Shown: positions 1 to 9,227, numbered from the stretch's first letter. The stretch is DNA of 58,374 nt from Phycisphaerae bacterium (GCA_030448225.1 JAUJNJ010000021.1:1-58374), one strand, 5' to 3'. Notes: generated from the letters alone by a model not told the origin. Program-made: numbers and translations.

Positions 1-5
1 CCACG

Positions 6-107
6 ATGATGACTCCACAGCAGCAGCGGCGGATCGTTGTGGTCCTCGCTGTGCTCCTGGGCTTTTCGCTGGTAGTCGGCGTGGTGGCGCCCTTCCTTCC
101 GACGTGA
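6..107 (+). CDS. small single-pass membrane protein (33 aa)
   Basis: A short reading frame starts with two adjacent ATG codons. It encodes a basic, Gln-rich N-terminus (TPQQQRR) followed by one hydrophobic segment of about 20 residues, then stops. Its TGA overlaps a GTG that opens the truncated Nudix gene (GTGA), which suggests translational coupling. I do not recognise the family. It could be the 3' end of something larger because the window edge lies 5 bases upstream, but ATG-ATG at the edge makes a complete small protein plausible. Confidence 0.45.
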   Translation: MMTPQQQRRIVVVLAVLLGFSLVVGVVAPFLPT

Positions 108-283
108 GTTCCCCCGGCGTCGTCGAACGTCTCCGCGACGCACTCGCAGCACTGCCGCCGGAGGCCGTCGCGACGCCTGAGGCGGACCGCCTCGCCGCCG
201 TGCTGGTACTCCTTGAGCCGGGTCCGGACGGCGACGCGCGCGTGGTCTACACCCGCCGCCGCGACGACATGCGGTCGCACCCT
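104..283 (+). pseudogene. truncated Nudix hydrolase (CoA pyrophosphatase-like) N-terminus
   Basis: From a GTG start the first 60 residues read like the N-terminus of NudL-type CoA/ADP-ribose pyrophosphatases: an amphipathic helix, then AAVLVLLEPG and VVYTRRRDDMRSHP. Family members continue at once with GQ-SFPGG and the Nudix box (Gx5Ex7REUxEExGU). Here the sequence after SHP is unrelated and no Nudix box occurs in any frame before the DUF58 gene about 160 bases later. The catalytic part is therefore missing, either by deletion or by an assembly join. The start overlaps the stop of the upstream small gene. Confidence 0.6.
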
Positions 284-353
284 CGCAACCTCTGCCCGCT
301 GACCCCGCGCGGGCACAGAGGGAGATCACGTAGGGTTCCGATGACGGGAGGAA

Positions 354-389
354 CCGCGGGAACAAGTTCCCGCGGCGTTCGGGAGACGC
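354..389. repeat. CAAG-loop hairpin repeat, copy 1
   Basis: A 9-bp perfect stem (CCGCGGGAA/TTCCCGCGG) with a CAAG loop spans 354-375 and is followed by CGTTCGGGAGACGC. A second, diverged copy with the same loop and the same flank lies at 43648-43682. It sits between the truncated Nudix fragment and the DUF58 gene, where the Nudix sequence is lost. Confidence 0.55.
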
Positions 390-443
390 CCGCAGGTTTG
401 GTCGCGACGACTCGCCGCACAACTTCTTTGGATTGCACCGCCC

Positions 444-1379
444 ATGGCCATCGCCCCCACGACCCCGCCCACGCCGCCGCGCCCCGAGTCGTCGTCGTCG
501 AGCACCGCGCTGCTCGACCCGACGTTCATGGCCCGGCTCGACCAGCTCGACGTGATGAGCCGCAAGATGCTCGCCGGCAAGATGAAGGGGGAGCGGCGGA
601 GCAAGCGGCGCGGGCAGAGCGTGGAGTTCGCCGACTTCCGCAACTACGTCGTCGGCGACGACCTCCGCTTCATCGACTGGAACGTCTACGCCCGGCTGGA
701 AAAGCTGTTCCTCAAGCTGTTCCTCGAGGAAGAGGACCTGGCGCTGTACGTCCTGCTCGACGTCAGCAAGAGCTGCGACTACGGCGACCCGAACAAGGCG
801 CTGTACATGAAGAAGGTGGCCGCCGCCCTGGGGTACATCGGGCTGGTGAACTACAACCGCGTCAGCATCGCCGCCATGAGCGACGGCATCGTCGCCGAGA
901 CCGGCGCGATGCGCGGGCGGCGGCGGGTGAGCCAGATGATCGACTTCATCGACAAGCTCAAGCCGACCGGCACGAGCCACTTCACCGACGCCTGCCGCCG
1001 CTTCGCGCTGGGCCACCGCACGAAGGGCGTGTGCGTCGTGCTCAGCGACTTCTTCGTGAAGGAGGGCTTCGAGACAGGCCTGCGCTACGTCGCCGGCGGC
1101 AAGTACGACCTGTTCGCCGTGCAGTGCCTCTCGCCGCAGGAGGTCGAGCCCGATTTGCAGGGCGACCTGAAGCTGCGCGACCTGGAAGACGACGACATGG
1201 CCGAGGTCTCGGTCACCGGCCCGCTCATCAAGCAGTACAAGGCGAACCTCAACGCGTACTGCCTGGCGCTGAAGGACTACGTGACGAAGCGGGGGGGGAC
1301 GTACTTGTTCACGAGCACGAGCGTGCCGTTCGACACGCTCGTGTTGAACTATTTGCGCGAGCGAGGGCTGCTGGGGTGA
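444..1379 (+). CDS. DUF58 domain-containing protein
   Basis: A 311-aa protein with the DUF58 signature: basic GERRSKRRGQSVEF, then RNYVVGDDLRFIDWNVYAR (about residues 63-83), followed by a von Willebrand A-like fold. The LLDVSKSCDYGD stretch occupies the usual MIDAS DxSxS position. DUF58 proteins normally sit with a MoxR ATPase and BatA/BatB membrane proteins and are thought to act in chaperone-like or envelope-stress complexes. The partner BatA/VWA gene follows after the inserted GxxExxY box; the MoxR gene is not in the window. The start at 444 leaves a Pro/Ser-rich leader of about 25 residues, so a later start is possible. Confidence 0.9.
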   Translation: MAIAPTTPPTPPRPESSSSSTALLDPTFMARLDQLDVMSRKMLAGKMKGERRSKRRGQSVEFADFRNYVVGDDLRFIDWNVYARLEKLFLKLFLEEEDLALYVLLDVSKSCDYGDPNKALYMKKVAAALGYIGLVNYNRVSIAAMSDGIVAETGAMRGRRRVSQMIDFIDKLKPTGTSHFTDACRRFALGHRTKGVCVVLSDFFVKEGFETGLRYVAGGKYDLFAVQCLSPQEVEPDLQGDLKLRDLEDDDMAEVSVTGPLIKQYKANLNAYCLALKDYVTKRGGTYLFTSTSVPFDTLVLNYLRERGLLG

Positions 1380-1383
1380 AGAG

Positions 1384-1420
1384 TTATTAGCCACAGATGG
1401 GGCACGGATGAACACAGATG
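1384..1420. repeat. left 37-bp inverted repeat of GxxExxY box
   Basis: The left arm begins five bases after the DUF58 stop codon and contains the ATG (1408) of the GxxExxY gene. Compared with the reverse complement of 1805-1841 it matches at 34 of 37 positions. Core words are TTAGCCACAGATGGGGCAC and GATGAACACAGAT. Confidence 0.9.
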
Positions 1421-1806
1421 GGGAGCGCTACAACTCGATCACGGAGCGGGTAATCGGGTGCGCGTTTCGGGTCGGTTCACGACTGGGGTGTGGCTTTCTC
1501 GAGAAGTGCTACGAGAACGCGTTGATTTACGAGATTCGAAAGGCGGGACTGACCGCGGAGCAGCAGGTGCCCATTAAGGTATGGTACGACGGCATCGTCG
1601 TGGGGGACTTCTATGCCGACATCGTCGTGGAAGGCGTACTCTTGATCGAGTTAAAATCCGCGAAAGCACTCGACACGATCCATGCAGCGCAGTGCATCAA
1701 TTACCTGTCAGCCACGGGCCTGCCCCTTTGCCTGCTGATCAACTTCTGGCGCAAGGTCGAGATCAAACGAATTGCCGGGGCCACCCTTGCGGGTCAGCCT
1801 TCCTAA
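1408..1806 (+). CDS. GxxExxY protein (PD-(D/E)XK nuclease-like fold)
   Basis: 132 aa. Contains the exact family motif GFLEKCY (G-x-x-E-x-x-Y) around residue 35, and downstream YADIVVEG followed by LLIELKSAKAL, which fits the D...ExK core of the PD-(D/E)XK superfamily (residues about 69-90). A short beta-rich C-terminus (LCLLINFWRKVEIKRI) closes the fold. The family is widespread in PVC bacteria; its biochemical role is not established. The start codon lies in the left inverted repeat and the TAA (1804-1806) touches the right one. GC content is visibly lower than in the flanking genes, consistent with separate origin. A DNA-processing role for its own repeats is a guess. Confidence 0.88.
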   Translation: MNTDGERYNSITERVIGCAFRVGSRLGCGFLEKCYENALIYEIRKAGLTAEQQVPIKVWYDGIVVGDFYADIVVEGVLLIELKSAKALDTIHAAQCINYLSATGLPLCLLINFWRKVEIKRIAGATLAGQPS

Positions 1807-1841
1807 TCTGTGTTCATCTGTGCCCCATCTGTGGCTAATTA
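1805..1841. repeat. right 37-bp inverted repeat of GxxExxY box
   Basis: The right arm reads AATCTGTGTTCATCTGTG then CCCCATCTGTGGCTAATT, the reverse complement of 1384-1420 with three mismatches. It ends 15 bases before the ATG of the BatA/VWA gene, so the downstream gene kept little or no leader of its own. Confidence 0.9.
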
Positions 1842-1856
1842 CAGATCGGAACAAAC

Positions 1857-3858
1857 ATGTCTTGGTTCCCCAACTTCCTCAACCCCTGGGCCGCCCTGGC
1901 CGCCGCGGCCATTGCCATCCCCGCGCTGCTGGTCCTCTACTTCCTCAAGCTGCGCCGCCGCGAGATGGCCGTCAGCTCCACGCTGCTGTGGAAGAAGGCG
2001 ATCCAGGATTTGCAGGTGAACGCGCCGTTCCAGAAGCTGCGGCGGAACCTGCTGCTGCTATTGCAGATGCTCCTGCTCGCGCTGCTGCTGCTCGCCCTGT
2101 CGCGGCCGGTGTCGAACTACACGCCGGGCGCGGGGCAGATGAGCGTGTTCATCATCGACCGCTCGGCCTCGATGGCCGCCCGCGACATCGACGGCGGCAA
2201 GCGCACCCGCCTCGAGGAGGCCAAGCGCCGCGCGCTCGACCTCATCGAGTCGATGCCGAAGAACGGCACCGCCATGGTCATCGCGATGGACGACGTCGGC
2301 GAGACGGTCCAGACGCTCACGAGCGACCGCACCGCGCTGCGCCGGGCCGTGGAGTCGATCCGCCAGACCGACCGCAAGAGCCGGCTGAAGATGCCCTACC
2401 AGTTCGCCGACGCCCAGACCCAGTTCGACCCCGAACAGCTCCGCCCCGGCGGCAACGTCGTCCTGCCGGACGTGCGCGTCTTCTCCGACGGCCGCGTGCT
2501 CGACGACGCGGGCGAGATCACGGTCCGCGGCAACGTCACGCTCGAGAAGGTCGGCACGGAAACCGCCGCCAACGTCGCCGTCGTCGCGCTGAGCGCCAAG
2601 CGCAACTACGAGCGCCCGACCGACGTGCAGGTGTTCGCCCGGCTGGCCAACTTCGGGCCCGAGCCGGTCGAGACGACCGTGCAGTTCAGCGTCGACGGCG
2701 AGAAGGTCGACGCCCGCTCCGGGAACATGCTCCTGCTGCCCGAGCGCTGGCCCGAGGACAAGCGGATCCAGTACGAGCGCGACAACAGCCGCGCCCACGG
2801 CGACAGCGTCGAGCTGCCGCTGGAGCTGACCAAGGCCGCCGTCATCAAGGTCGAGCAGATGAACAAGGAGGGCGACGTGCTGGCCGCCGACGACGTGGCG
2901 CGTGGTGGTGCCGCCGCCCAAGACGCTGTCGGTGCTGCTCGTGACCGACGGCAACTTCTTCCTCGAGAAGGCGATGGCGAGCCTGAACCTCAAGGACCCG
3001 ACCACGATGAACCCGGTCGAGTACGAGGAGAAGGCCCCGACCGACTTCGACGTGATCGTGTTCGACCGCTACCCGCCGACGAAGCTCCCCGGCCGGCGCT
3101 TCGTCTACTTCGCGCGGTCCCGAACGGCCTGAAGCTCAAGGGCGCGACGGACGACGCGGGCCGGCCGGTGTTGCTGGAGGACATCGGGGTGCTCGACTGG
3201 AAGCGCGACCCCCGATCCTGAAGAACTTGGCGATGAGCAAGCTGTACGTCGCCGAGGCGTACAAGATGGACGTGCCGCTGGACTCCGAGGTGCTGCTCGA
3301 CGGGCTGGAGTGCCCGCTGATCGCGCTTGCACCGCGAGGGCAAGGGCACTCACCTTGTGATCGCGTTCGACCTGCTGCAGAGCAACTGGCCGCTGAAGGT
3401 CAGCTTCCCGATCTTCCTGCACCAGGCGATGCAGTTCATGGGCGTCGGCACCGACATGGACGTGCGCCCAGTCGTTCGAGCCCGGCGCCCCGCGCGCGTG
3501 CCGCGGCAGTACGTGCAGCGCCTCGGCGAGGACGTGAAGCAGGTGAGCTCGCCGGCCCCGGCGGCGACGCGCACCGTGAAGATCCCCGACGCCGGCGACT
3601 TCGCGCTTGCCCGCGCTCGACACGGTCGGCGTCTACCGCACCGACCCGCCGCTGCCCCGTTCGACCGGATGGCGGTGAACCTGCTCGACCCGGTCGAGAG
3701 CAACACGCTCCCCGCCGCCAACGTCCCCGGCGGCGGCGCGCCGTCCGCGAGGGCGGCAGCGGCAAGAGCGCGTCGAACTCTGGTGGTGGATCGTCGCCTG
3801 CGCTTGCTGCCGCTGCTGATGATCGAGTGGTGGGTGTATACGCGGCGTACACCTGTGA
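1857..3858 (+). CDS. BatA/VWA-domain membrane protein, broken by multiple frameshifts
   Basis: The N-terminus (FLNPWAALAAAAIAIPALLV, then KLRRREMAVSSTLLWKKA) is the BatA N-terminal membrane domain, with a second hydrophobic segment at about residues 60-80. A VWA domain with DRSASM (MIDAS-like DxSxS) follows. The reading frame then changes at about 2895, 3112, 3213, 3327, 3470, 3605, 3650, 3750 and 3800. Each time a convincing continuation is found in another frame (for example LSVLLVTDGNFFLEKA from 2914, LVIAFDLLQSNWPLK from 3355), ending with a last membrane helix LLPLLMIEWWVYTRR. The intact protein would be about 660 aa. It pairs with the DUF58 gene upstream. The shifts are single- or two-base and clustered, so I take them as assembly errors. 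The exact end is uncertain; TGA at 3856 is the best candidate. Confidence 0.75.
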
Positions 3859-3862
3859 TGGA

Positions 3863-3938
3863 TGGGCGACGAAGCGAGCGACGAAGCGACGAAGCGACGA
3901 AGGCACGTAGGGACGTGGGGACGTGGGCACGTAGGGAA
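3863..3938. repeat. GACGAAGC / ACGTGGGGACGT low-complexity tract
   Basis: Short words repeat in tandem: GACGAAGC about four times, then variants of ACGTRGGG four times. It follows the BatA gene directly and belongs to the class of word-built intergenic tracts seen throughout the window. Confidence 0.7.
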
Positions 3939-3962
3939 GCCGAGCGCAGCTGCCGTCGCTGT

Positions 3963-4037
3963 GTCATCCTGGCGGAGCGAAGGACCGGTGGTCCCGGCGA
4001 CACCCGCGGAAGATCCTTCGCCGCGGCTCAGGATGAC
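3963..4037. repeat. GTCATCCT...AGGATGAC palindromic repeat, diverged copy
   Basis: The ends are GTCATCCTGG and CTCAGGATGAC, with GCGAAGGA and GATCCTTCGC inside. This is a worn copy of the perfect 27-bp palindrome at 44657-44734. It could fold as a long hairpin at the 3' end of the BatA transcript. Confidence 0.75.
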
Positions 4038-4075
4038 ATCGGTCGACGTTTCATGATCTTGATAAGCTCCACGCT

Positions 4076-4309
4076 CTACGGACGGCCCGTGGGCGTCTGC
4101 TGCCCTCGGGCTCCAGTGCTCTGCTTCGCCTCCGCGAACGCCCACCGGATCTGGACGCCAAGGTTCACGATTAACAGTTGGACGCCAAGGGCCACGTAGA
4201 ATCGCCAGTCCCGCCAGAACTGTTCCTGCGCGAAATAGTTGAAGATGAACGCCAGCTGCATCAGCAGCGCGGCGAGATAGCCGCTCCACATGGACCCTGC
4301 TACGGTCAC
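4076..4309 (-). CDS. small two-helix membrane protein (77 aa)
   Basis: Starts at GTG 4309 (or ATG 4291). Two hydrophobic segments (LAALLMQLAFIFNYFA and YVALGVQLLIVNLGV) are separated by a short charged loop, EQFWRDWR. The C-terminus is hydrophilic. No family recognised. It points towards the BatA gene, with the 3963-4037 palindrome between the two 3' ends. Confidence 0.55.
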   Translation of the reverse strand: MTVAGSMWSGYLAALLMQLAFIFNYFAQEQFWRDWRFYVALGVQLLIVNLGVQIRWAFAEAKQSTGARGQQTPTGRP

Positions 4310-4450
4310 GCGCGTCGCTCTTCATCTCGGTAACCCCTTCGTCAATTCAGAATCTGTGCGGTGTTCGGCGATGTTGCTGCGGATTCCGTGAGGAGGATCT
4401 TGCGACCGGCCCCTGTCTAGGGTTGTCAGTCGCGAGATCCCCTCACCTAG

Positions 4451-4478
4451 CCCTCTCCCCTGAGTACAGGGGAGAGGG
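4451..4478. repeat. CCCTCTCCCCT palindrome
   Basis: An 11-bp perfect stem, CCCTCTCCCCT/AGGGGAGAGGG, encloses GAGTAC. The same words recur at 4628-4766. Confidence 0.75.
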
Positions 4479-4514
4479 GACAAGACGCACGCGTCAACGC
4501 GAACGCGCATTCCG

Positions 4515-4551
4515 CCCCCCGTTTCGCGGCCGGCCCGAAGGGCCGGGGCCG
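4515..4551 (-). repeat. GGGCC-GCGAAACGGGG dispersed repeat, copy 1
   Basis: Read on the minus strand it is GGCCCCGGCCCTTCGGGCC, then GGCCGCGAAACGGGGGG. Related copies occur at 16171-16207, 24495-24527 and 41931-41965, each a small GGGCC stem followed by GCGAAAC(C)GGGG. Confidence 0.65.
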
Positions 4552-4627
4552 GAAACTTACCCCGTCCCGTCGTCGCCCTCCTCCACTGTGTCCACAGTGC
4601 TCCGTCACACGTGGATTGATGAGTTGC

Positions 4628-4766
4628 AGCCTCCCTCTTCCCAGTACGCTGGGGAGAGGGCGGGGGAGAGGGGATCGCGCGAGGACGTGCCGCGATCGGC
4701 GACACCGGCGCGCGAGCCCTCTCCCCTGCCCTCTCCCCGGAATACCGGGAAGAGGGGAGAGGGTTA
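4628..4766. repeat. CCCTCTCCCC / GGGGAGAGGG repeat block
   Basis: Two linked hairpins use the same CCCTCTTCCC/GGGGAGAGGG words: one around GTACGC (4628-4672), one around GGAATACC (4717-4766). It lies just past the stop of the GH106-like gene (minus strand) and could end its transcription. Confidence 0.7.
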
Positions 4767-4837
4767 CTCGTCAATCCAGGTGTGACGGAGCACCAACTCT
4801 CTTCTCCGTGTCTCCGTGGTGACGCTTCCTCGCCCCC

Positions 4838-7679
4838 TCACGGCGTCACCTTCCGCATCGGCACGAGTTGCACGGGGCCGATCAGGCCCGAGTCCCGCAG
4901 CGACCACTTCGAGGCGTCGAAGGGTTTGTAGTCGATGTTCACGAAGTTGATCTCGTGGAACGCCTTCCACTCCACGCCGCGGCGGTCTAAGTCGGCGATG
5001 CGGTTGGCGGCGAGGTTCGTCACCTCGAGCTCCAGCACGTTGGGGTTTGGGCCGAGGAACGCGCCGACCGGGATCTGGAACGGGTCGCACCAGACCGCGC
5101 GCCCACGCGCCCGTTGATGCGGACGCGGGCGCTGTCGCCGACCTTACCGAGGTCGAGCATCCACTCGTCGGCCCGCTGGCCGGCGGGCACGTCGAACTCC
5201 AGGCGGTACGACGCGGTGCCGTTGAAGCTGCTTGGCCTCCTTGTCGTCGCGGCGGGTCCACGACTCGGCGCGCTCGGTCTGGTAGTCGGCCGGCAGCGCG
5301 GGACCCCCGGCGACGAACCCCACCTGCCACGTGCCGGTCAGCGCGTGCCCGCGGCCGGCGGGGCGGAGGTAGGGCCACGCCGGGCCGCCGCCGCGCACGT
5401 CGCGCTCGGCGTAGGTGCGGATGATCCGCGACTCGCCCGGCTCCATCTGCAAGTACACCTGCGGCCAGCCCGACTCGCCCCGCCGCACGGCGGCGGTGCC
5501 GGCGGTGTACTCGTAGCGGGTCGAAGAGCACGGCCGACGTCACCGGCGTGCCGAGCGTCACCCACCCGTCGACCGGCCGCTCGCCGCCGTTGACGACGAA
5601 GTAGTGGTACCCGCCGTACGGGTGGACGCGCCGGACGAACCGCAGCCCCTGATCGGTCATCGGCTCGCGCATCACCTGCTCGGCGCGGAGCACGCCGTCG
5701 AGGTCGGGTGAGACGACGATGCGCCCCGTGCCGACCGTCGCCACCTTCGGCCCGGGCGGCGTGCCCGCGGGCGCGCCGGCGGGAACGGGGATCTCCTTCA
5801 GCCGCACGCCGTCGAGCGCCCGGCGGAACTCGGCGCGGCGCTGGTCGAGCCGGGCGAGGCCCGGCACGTCGGTCGGCATCTCGTCGAGGAACAGGACCGT
5901 CGCGCCCTGCCGCGCCAGGTCGGTCAGCTTCCGCAGCGTCTCGGTCGGCATCACCCGACAGCGCGGGACGACGATCACGCGGTACTCGTTGCCGCCGAGG
6001 AGGATCGCGCCGTCGTCGCCGTCGCACTCGGCGGCCGTCAGCAGGCGGTCGGAGACCGCGTCGTACGGGTAGCCGGCCTCCCAGAGCGTCATAGCGGCCT
6101 TGTAGAACGTGGTGGGGTAGAGCCACTTCTCCTGGCCGTGCACCGTGAAGGGCATCAGCAGCCCCTCGGGGTTGTGCCACGCGTCGGCGGCGGGGAAGTA
6201 GAGCAGCACGTCGCTCGCGGGGCGGCCGGATTGCATCACCGACTGCACGCGCGCGATGTACGCGTTGAGCGCCGGCAGGTCCTGCCACAGCCCGCCGCCG
6301 GGGCCGAAGTGGACCGACGCGTAGAACAGCCACCCGGGCCACTTCGCGTCGGCCGGCGAGTAGGGGATGCCGTGGTAGAAGACGTGGTTGATCCCGCCGA
6401 GGAACAAAAAGTCGGCCGCCGGCTTCACCTCCGACAGCGGCACCTGGAAGTGCTCGCCGAGCCACGTGAACGACTCGCTCGACACGAGCGGCCGACCAGT
6501 CACGTTCGCGGCCGAGCTGGCGAACTTCAGCATCGGGATCTGTTGCTCGTCGACCTGCTTGAAGATCTCGGTTTCCGGGATGTCGGCGGCGGCGTAGAGG
6601 TCGAGCAGGTTGCCCGGCGCGCCGTGCGCCTGGTTGCGCGACGCGCCCCCGTGGCCGTTGGCCCAGGCGGTCCAGCGCGTGACGTATTCGAGGTGCAGCT
6701 CGGCGATCGTCGCGCGGAGGTCGGCCTTCACGCGGGCAACGGTGTCGGCCTCGCCGTCGCCGAACAGGGCGGCGACGTGCGAGCGCAGGTCGTAGCCGCG
6801 GCGGCTCTGGAACTCGCGGAGCAGGTTGGGCGTCCAGTTGGCGCCGAAGTATTCGAACGAGTCGTGGAAGTGCGCCCGCGGCGGCACGCCGCCGAAGCCG
6901 GCGAGGGCGCGGTCGAAGCGGGCGAGGTAGTCGTCCAGCGCCGGTACGGAGAACGGGTCGAGCACGTTCCCCGCGCCGCCGGGCGCGGCGCGCTTCACCT
7001 TCTGGATCGGCCCGGCGCCCAGCACCGCGTAGACGCGCCAGCCGTTGCCCTGCGGCGCGGTCCACTCGAGGCGGCCGTCGGGCGCGGCCCGCCCGGCGAG
7101 GTCGATCTGCTTCCCCGCGTCGGAAACGGCTGTCAGGCACTCGAGGCGGCCCTTGGGGAGCGTCTCGCTCAGCGTCGCGCCGGCGGCGACGTCGTAGCGT
7201 TTGAGGACGACCTTCGACGAGGCCTCGGCGTCGGACACGCCCGGCCCGCCGAACGGCCACCCGGTGCCGGTCGTGAGGTCGACGCCCATGCCGAGGCGGT
7301 CGGCCTCGCGCGTGGTGTGGGCGAGCATCTCCATCCACTTCGGGGAGAGGAAGTCGACGTTGCGGTTCTCGAACCCCTTGGCGCCGTAGATCGGGCAGAT
7401 CTCCACGCCGCCTAGGCCCGCGTCGGCGAAGGCCTCGAGGAGGCGCGTGAGGTTGCGGGGGTCGACGCCGCTGCCGAGCCACCACCACCGCGCCCAGGGC
7501 CGGCTCTCGGCCGTCTCGGGCGGCCAGGCGAACGGGTCGACCTCGCGCGCGGGCGCGGCCGGCTCGGTACTCGGCGACTGCGCGCCGACTCGGCCAGGCC
7601 ACGAGAGCAGGGCCAGGGAGAACACTGCGGCGGCGGCGGCGATCGTCCGGCGGCGGGGCACGCGGGCGGCGTGGGGCAT
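4838..7679 (-). CDS. secreted GH106-like glycoside hydrolase (alpha-L-rhamnosidase family), frameshifted
   Basis: The start at 7679 gives a clear signal peptide (basic RVPRRRT, then AAAAAVFSLALLSW, cleavage near VGA-QS). The mature part begins PFAWPPETAESRPWARWWWLG, typical of the large GH106 / rhamnosidase-like family. It continues with the GGVEICPIYG barrel strand and LTTGTGWPFGGP, and ends in a C-terminal galactose-binding-like domain (VLELEVTNLAANRIADLDRRG, 4838-5038). About 945 aa if intact. The frame shifts near 5519, 5229 and 5100 while the family sequence continues. At 5229 one extra T in CTGCTTGG explains the shift. It probably acts on plant or algal polysaccharide outside the cytoplasm. 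Exact specificity cannot be told from sequence. Confidence 0.82.
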
Positions 7680-8019
7680 AGGTCGGCTCCGGGTCGTCCC
7701 GCCACGTCCGACCCGGCGATCGCGGGCCGGCGGCGAGGGCTGACGAGAGGGGGAATCGCGGCTGCCAAAGATAACGCTTCGCCCCGGCGGCCGCGACGTT
7801 GTCGCCCGATGGCGACGGCCGGTCGTGCGGGTCGTGCCGGTCGTTCGTGCGGGGGAAACGGTGGGGCGGTGAGCGGTTCAGCCGCCCCGGGTAGGGAATT
7901 TCACCGTCGGGCCGACGTTCGCGTCCGCATGGGTACGATAACGGTGGGGTGGCGACGTTCGGCTCGACCGGGCGGACGGGCCGCCGGCGGACGGATGCGA
8001 GTTCCACAAGGTGTCGACG
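7680..8019. other. intergenic between divergent genes, nothing recognised
   Basis: A 340-base spacer with repeated GGTCGTGCGG/GGTCGTTCG words around 7815-7855. It should hold the GH106 promoter on the minus strand and that of the small plus-strand gene, but no clear -35/-10 pair stands out. Confidence 0.4.
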
Positions 8020-8316
8020 ATGAGCCGTGACCTGTACCTCGTGCAGATCGACATGCCGCGGTTGCGCCGCAACCTGTCGGCCGCCTCGCACCGCGCGCTC
8101 TCGGCGGACTGGGTCGGCCGGTGGCTCACACGCCACGGCTCGCACCGCACGGCGGCCGGGTGGCTGCTGAGCGAGTCGGCGGTCGGCCTGCTCGACCGCT
8201 CGGAGGTCCGCAGCGCCGTCCGCCTGGGCCCGCCCCAGCACCTCGACCCGCCCGAGCGCCCCCGCCCGCCCCCCCCCGCCGGCCGCCGCCCCGGCAAACC
8301 TCGCCGCGCAGCCTGA
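8020..8316 (+). CDS. hypothetical protein (98 aa)
   Basis: MSRDLYLVQIDMPRLRRN start (ATG 8020; a GTG nine bases earlier is in frame). The first 70 residues look like a compact alpha/beta unit (WVGRWLTRHGSHRTAAGWLL), then the C-terminus degenerates into Pro/Arg. I do not recognise the family. GC bias at third codon positions supports coding for the first two thirds. Confidence 0.45.
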   Translation: MSRDLYLVQIDMPRLRRNLSAASHRALSADWVGRWLTRHGSHRTAAGWLLSESAVGLLDRSEVRSAVRLGPPQHLDPPERPRPPPPAGRRPGKPRRAA

Positions 8317-8678
8317 CGAAACGGGGCGACAGCGACCATGGCGTTGAACTGGGATGCGAGCGCGTGAAACGGCCCGCACGGCTGCATCGCACGCATCCCG
8401 CGCACGTCACTCGCACGACATCCTCCGCCGCCCCGTCGTGCGTCGCGCGAGAATGTTCGTCCCACCTCGGGCCCCGGGATCGGCGCAGGCTCCCGCGCGG
8501 CGCGACCGACTCGCGAATCCTCGACGACTGCGGCGGGTGGGACCGACCGGCGTAGCCATTCCCGCGCGACCGTCGCCCGATCGCTTCGGCGCTCCGCGGC
8601 ATTTTTCGAGATTCAATGGGAGGGAAATGACTCACGCGGCCTGATGCGCGCCCGGAGGCGGGGACGCGCGGCGAACCG
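8317..8678. other. intergenic, nothing recognised
   Basis: A 362-base gap with no gene, repeat or hairpin that I can support; only overlapping GC-driven open frames. Confidence 0.4.
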
Positions 8679-9227
8679 TCACGCGCTCACGATCCACCAG
8701 ACGGCCGAGCCGATGCCGGCCTGGAGCGCGCAGGCGGTCAGGGCGAGGCGGTAGGGGATGAGCGGCCGGCGGCCGGCGCTGGCGCGCGCGCGCGGCGGGC
8801 GGGCGGGGCGGCTCGCGAGATGGCGGTGCTGGACGGCGGCGATCAGCAGCGTCGCCTCGAACCGCCCGATCCCCAGGTCCGCCGCCTCGCGCAGCAGCAC
8901 CCTGCGGCGGGAGTAGCGCAACGTGGTGCCGTCGAACGAACTCGCGATCCGCGCGGCGAAGAGCCGGGCGGCGCCGCCGGCGACGGGCGACGCTGGACCT
9001 TCGTATCCGCCGGCGGAGTCGATCGGATCGACGAACGGCGCGCCGTCCCCGCCCTCGCAGGCGGCGCCGCCGGTTGCCGTCGCAGCCGCGTTTCGCCGGG
9101 CGGCGAGCTCGCGGAGGGCGGCCTGCAACTTGGCCGAGTCACCGGCGAACGTCGCCCGAAGCCGCCGCGCGCGGCGGCGGTACTCGTCGGCCGAGAGCGG
9201 GGGGATGGCGTCTGGGGCCCGGGACAT
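8679..9227 (-). CDS. hypothetical protein with C-terminal membrane helix (182 aa)
   Basis: The start chosen at 9227 gives MSRAPDAIPPLSADEYRRRA. An Arg-rich helical N-terminus (about residues 15-45) is followed by a linker and a helical middle (LLREAADLGIGRFEATLLIA). A basic stretch then precedes one hydrophobic C-terminal segment, ALTACALQAGIGSAVWWIV. No family recognised. A longer frame upstream to 9362 is open but low-complexity and unlikely. Confidence 0.5.
   Translation of the reverse strand: MSRAPDAIPPLSADEYRRRARRLRATFAGDSAKLQAALRELAARRNAAATATGGAACEGGDGAPFVDPIDSAGGYEGPASPVAGGAARLFAARIASSFDGTTLRYSRRRVLLREAADLGIGRFEATLLIAAVQHRHLASRPARPPRARASAGRRPLIPYRLALTACALQAGIGSAVWWIVSA

Larger units (their letters stand above)
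1384..1841 (+). mobile_element. GxxExxY gene boxed by inverted repeats (putative mobile unit)
   Basis: A 458-bp unit consists of one gene enclosed by near-perfect 37-bp inverted repeats. Start and stop codons both lie inside the repeats. It is placed between DUF58 and BatA/VWA, two genes usually adjacent in one operon, so it reads as an insertion. No transposase, target-site duplication of convincing length, or tRNA is seen. Mobility is inferred from the architecture only. Confidence 0.6.
4310..4837. other. intergenic, repeat-filled, no gene seen
   Basis: No convincing gene. It contains three palindromic or repetitive blocks (4451-4478, 4515-4551, 4628-4766). Open frames here are translations of the repeats. 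Confidence 0.6.

Noticed and set aside
1384..1841. GxxExxY box as a classical insertion sequence
   Set aside because: No transposase and no convincing direct target duplication; kept as a putative mobile unit only.
5338..8379. A 1013-codon minus-strand open frame over the GH106 gene
   Set aside because: Arg/Pro/Ala-rich translation without any domain. The overlapping frame from 7679 has a signal peptide and family motifs.
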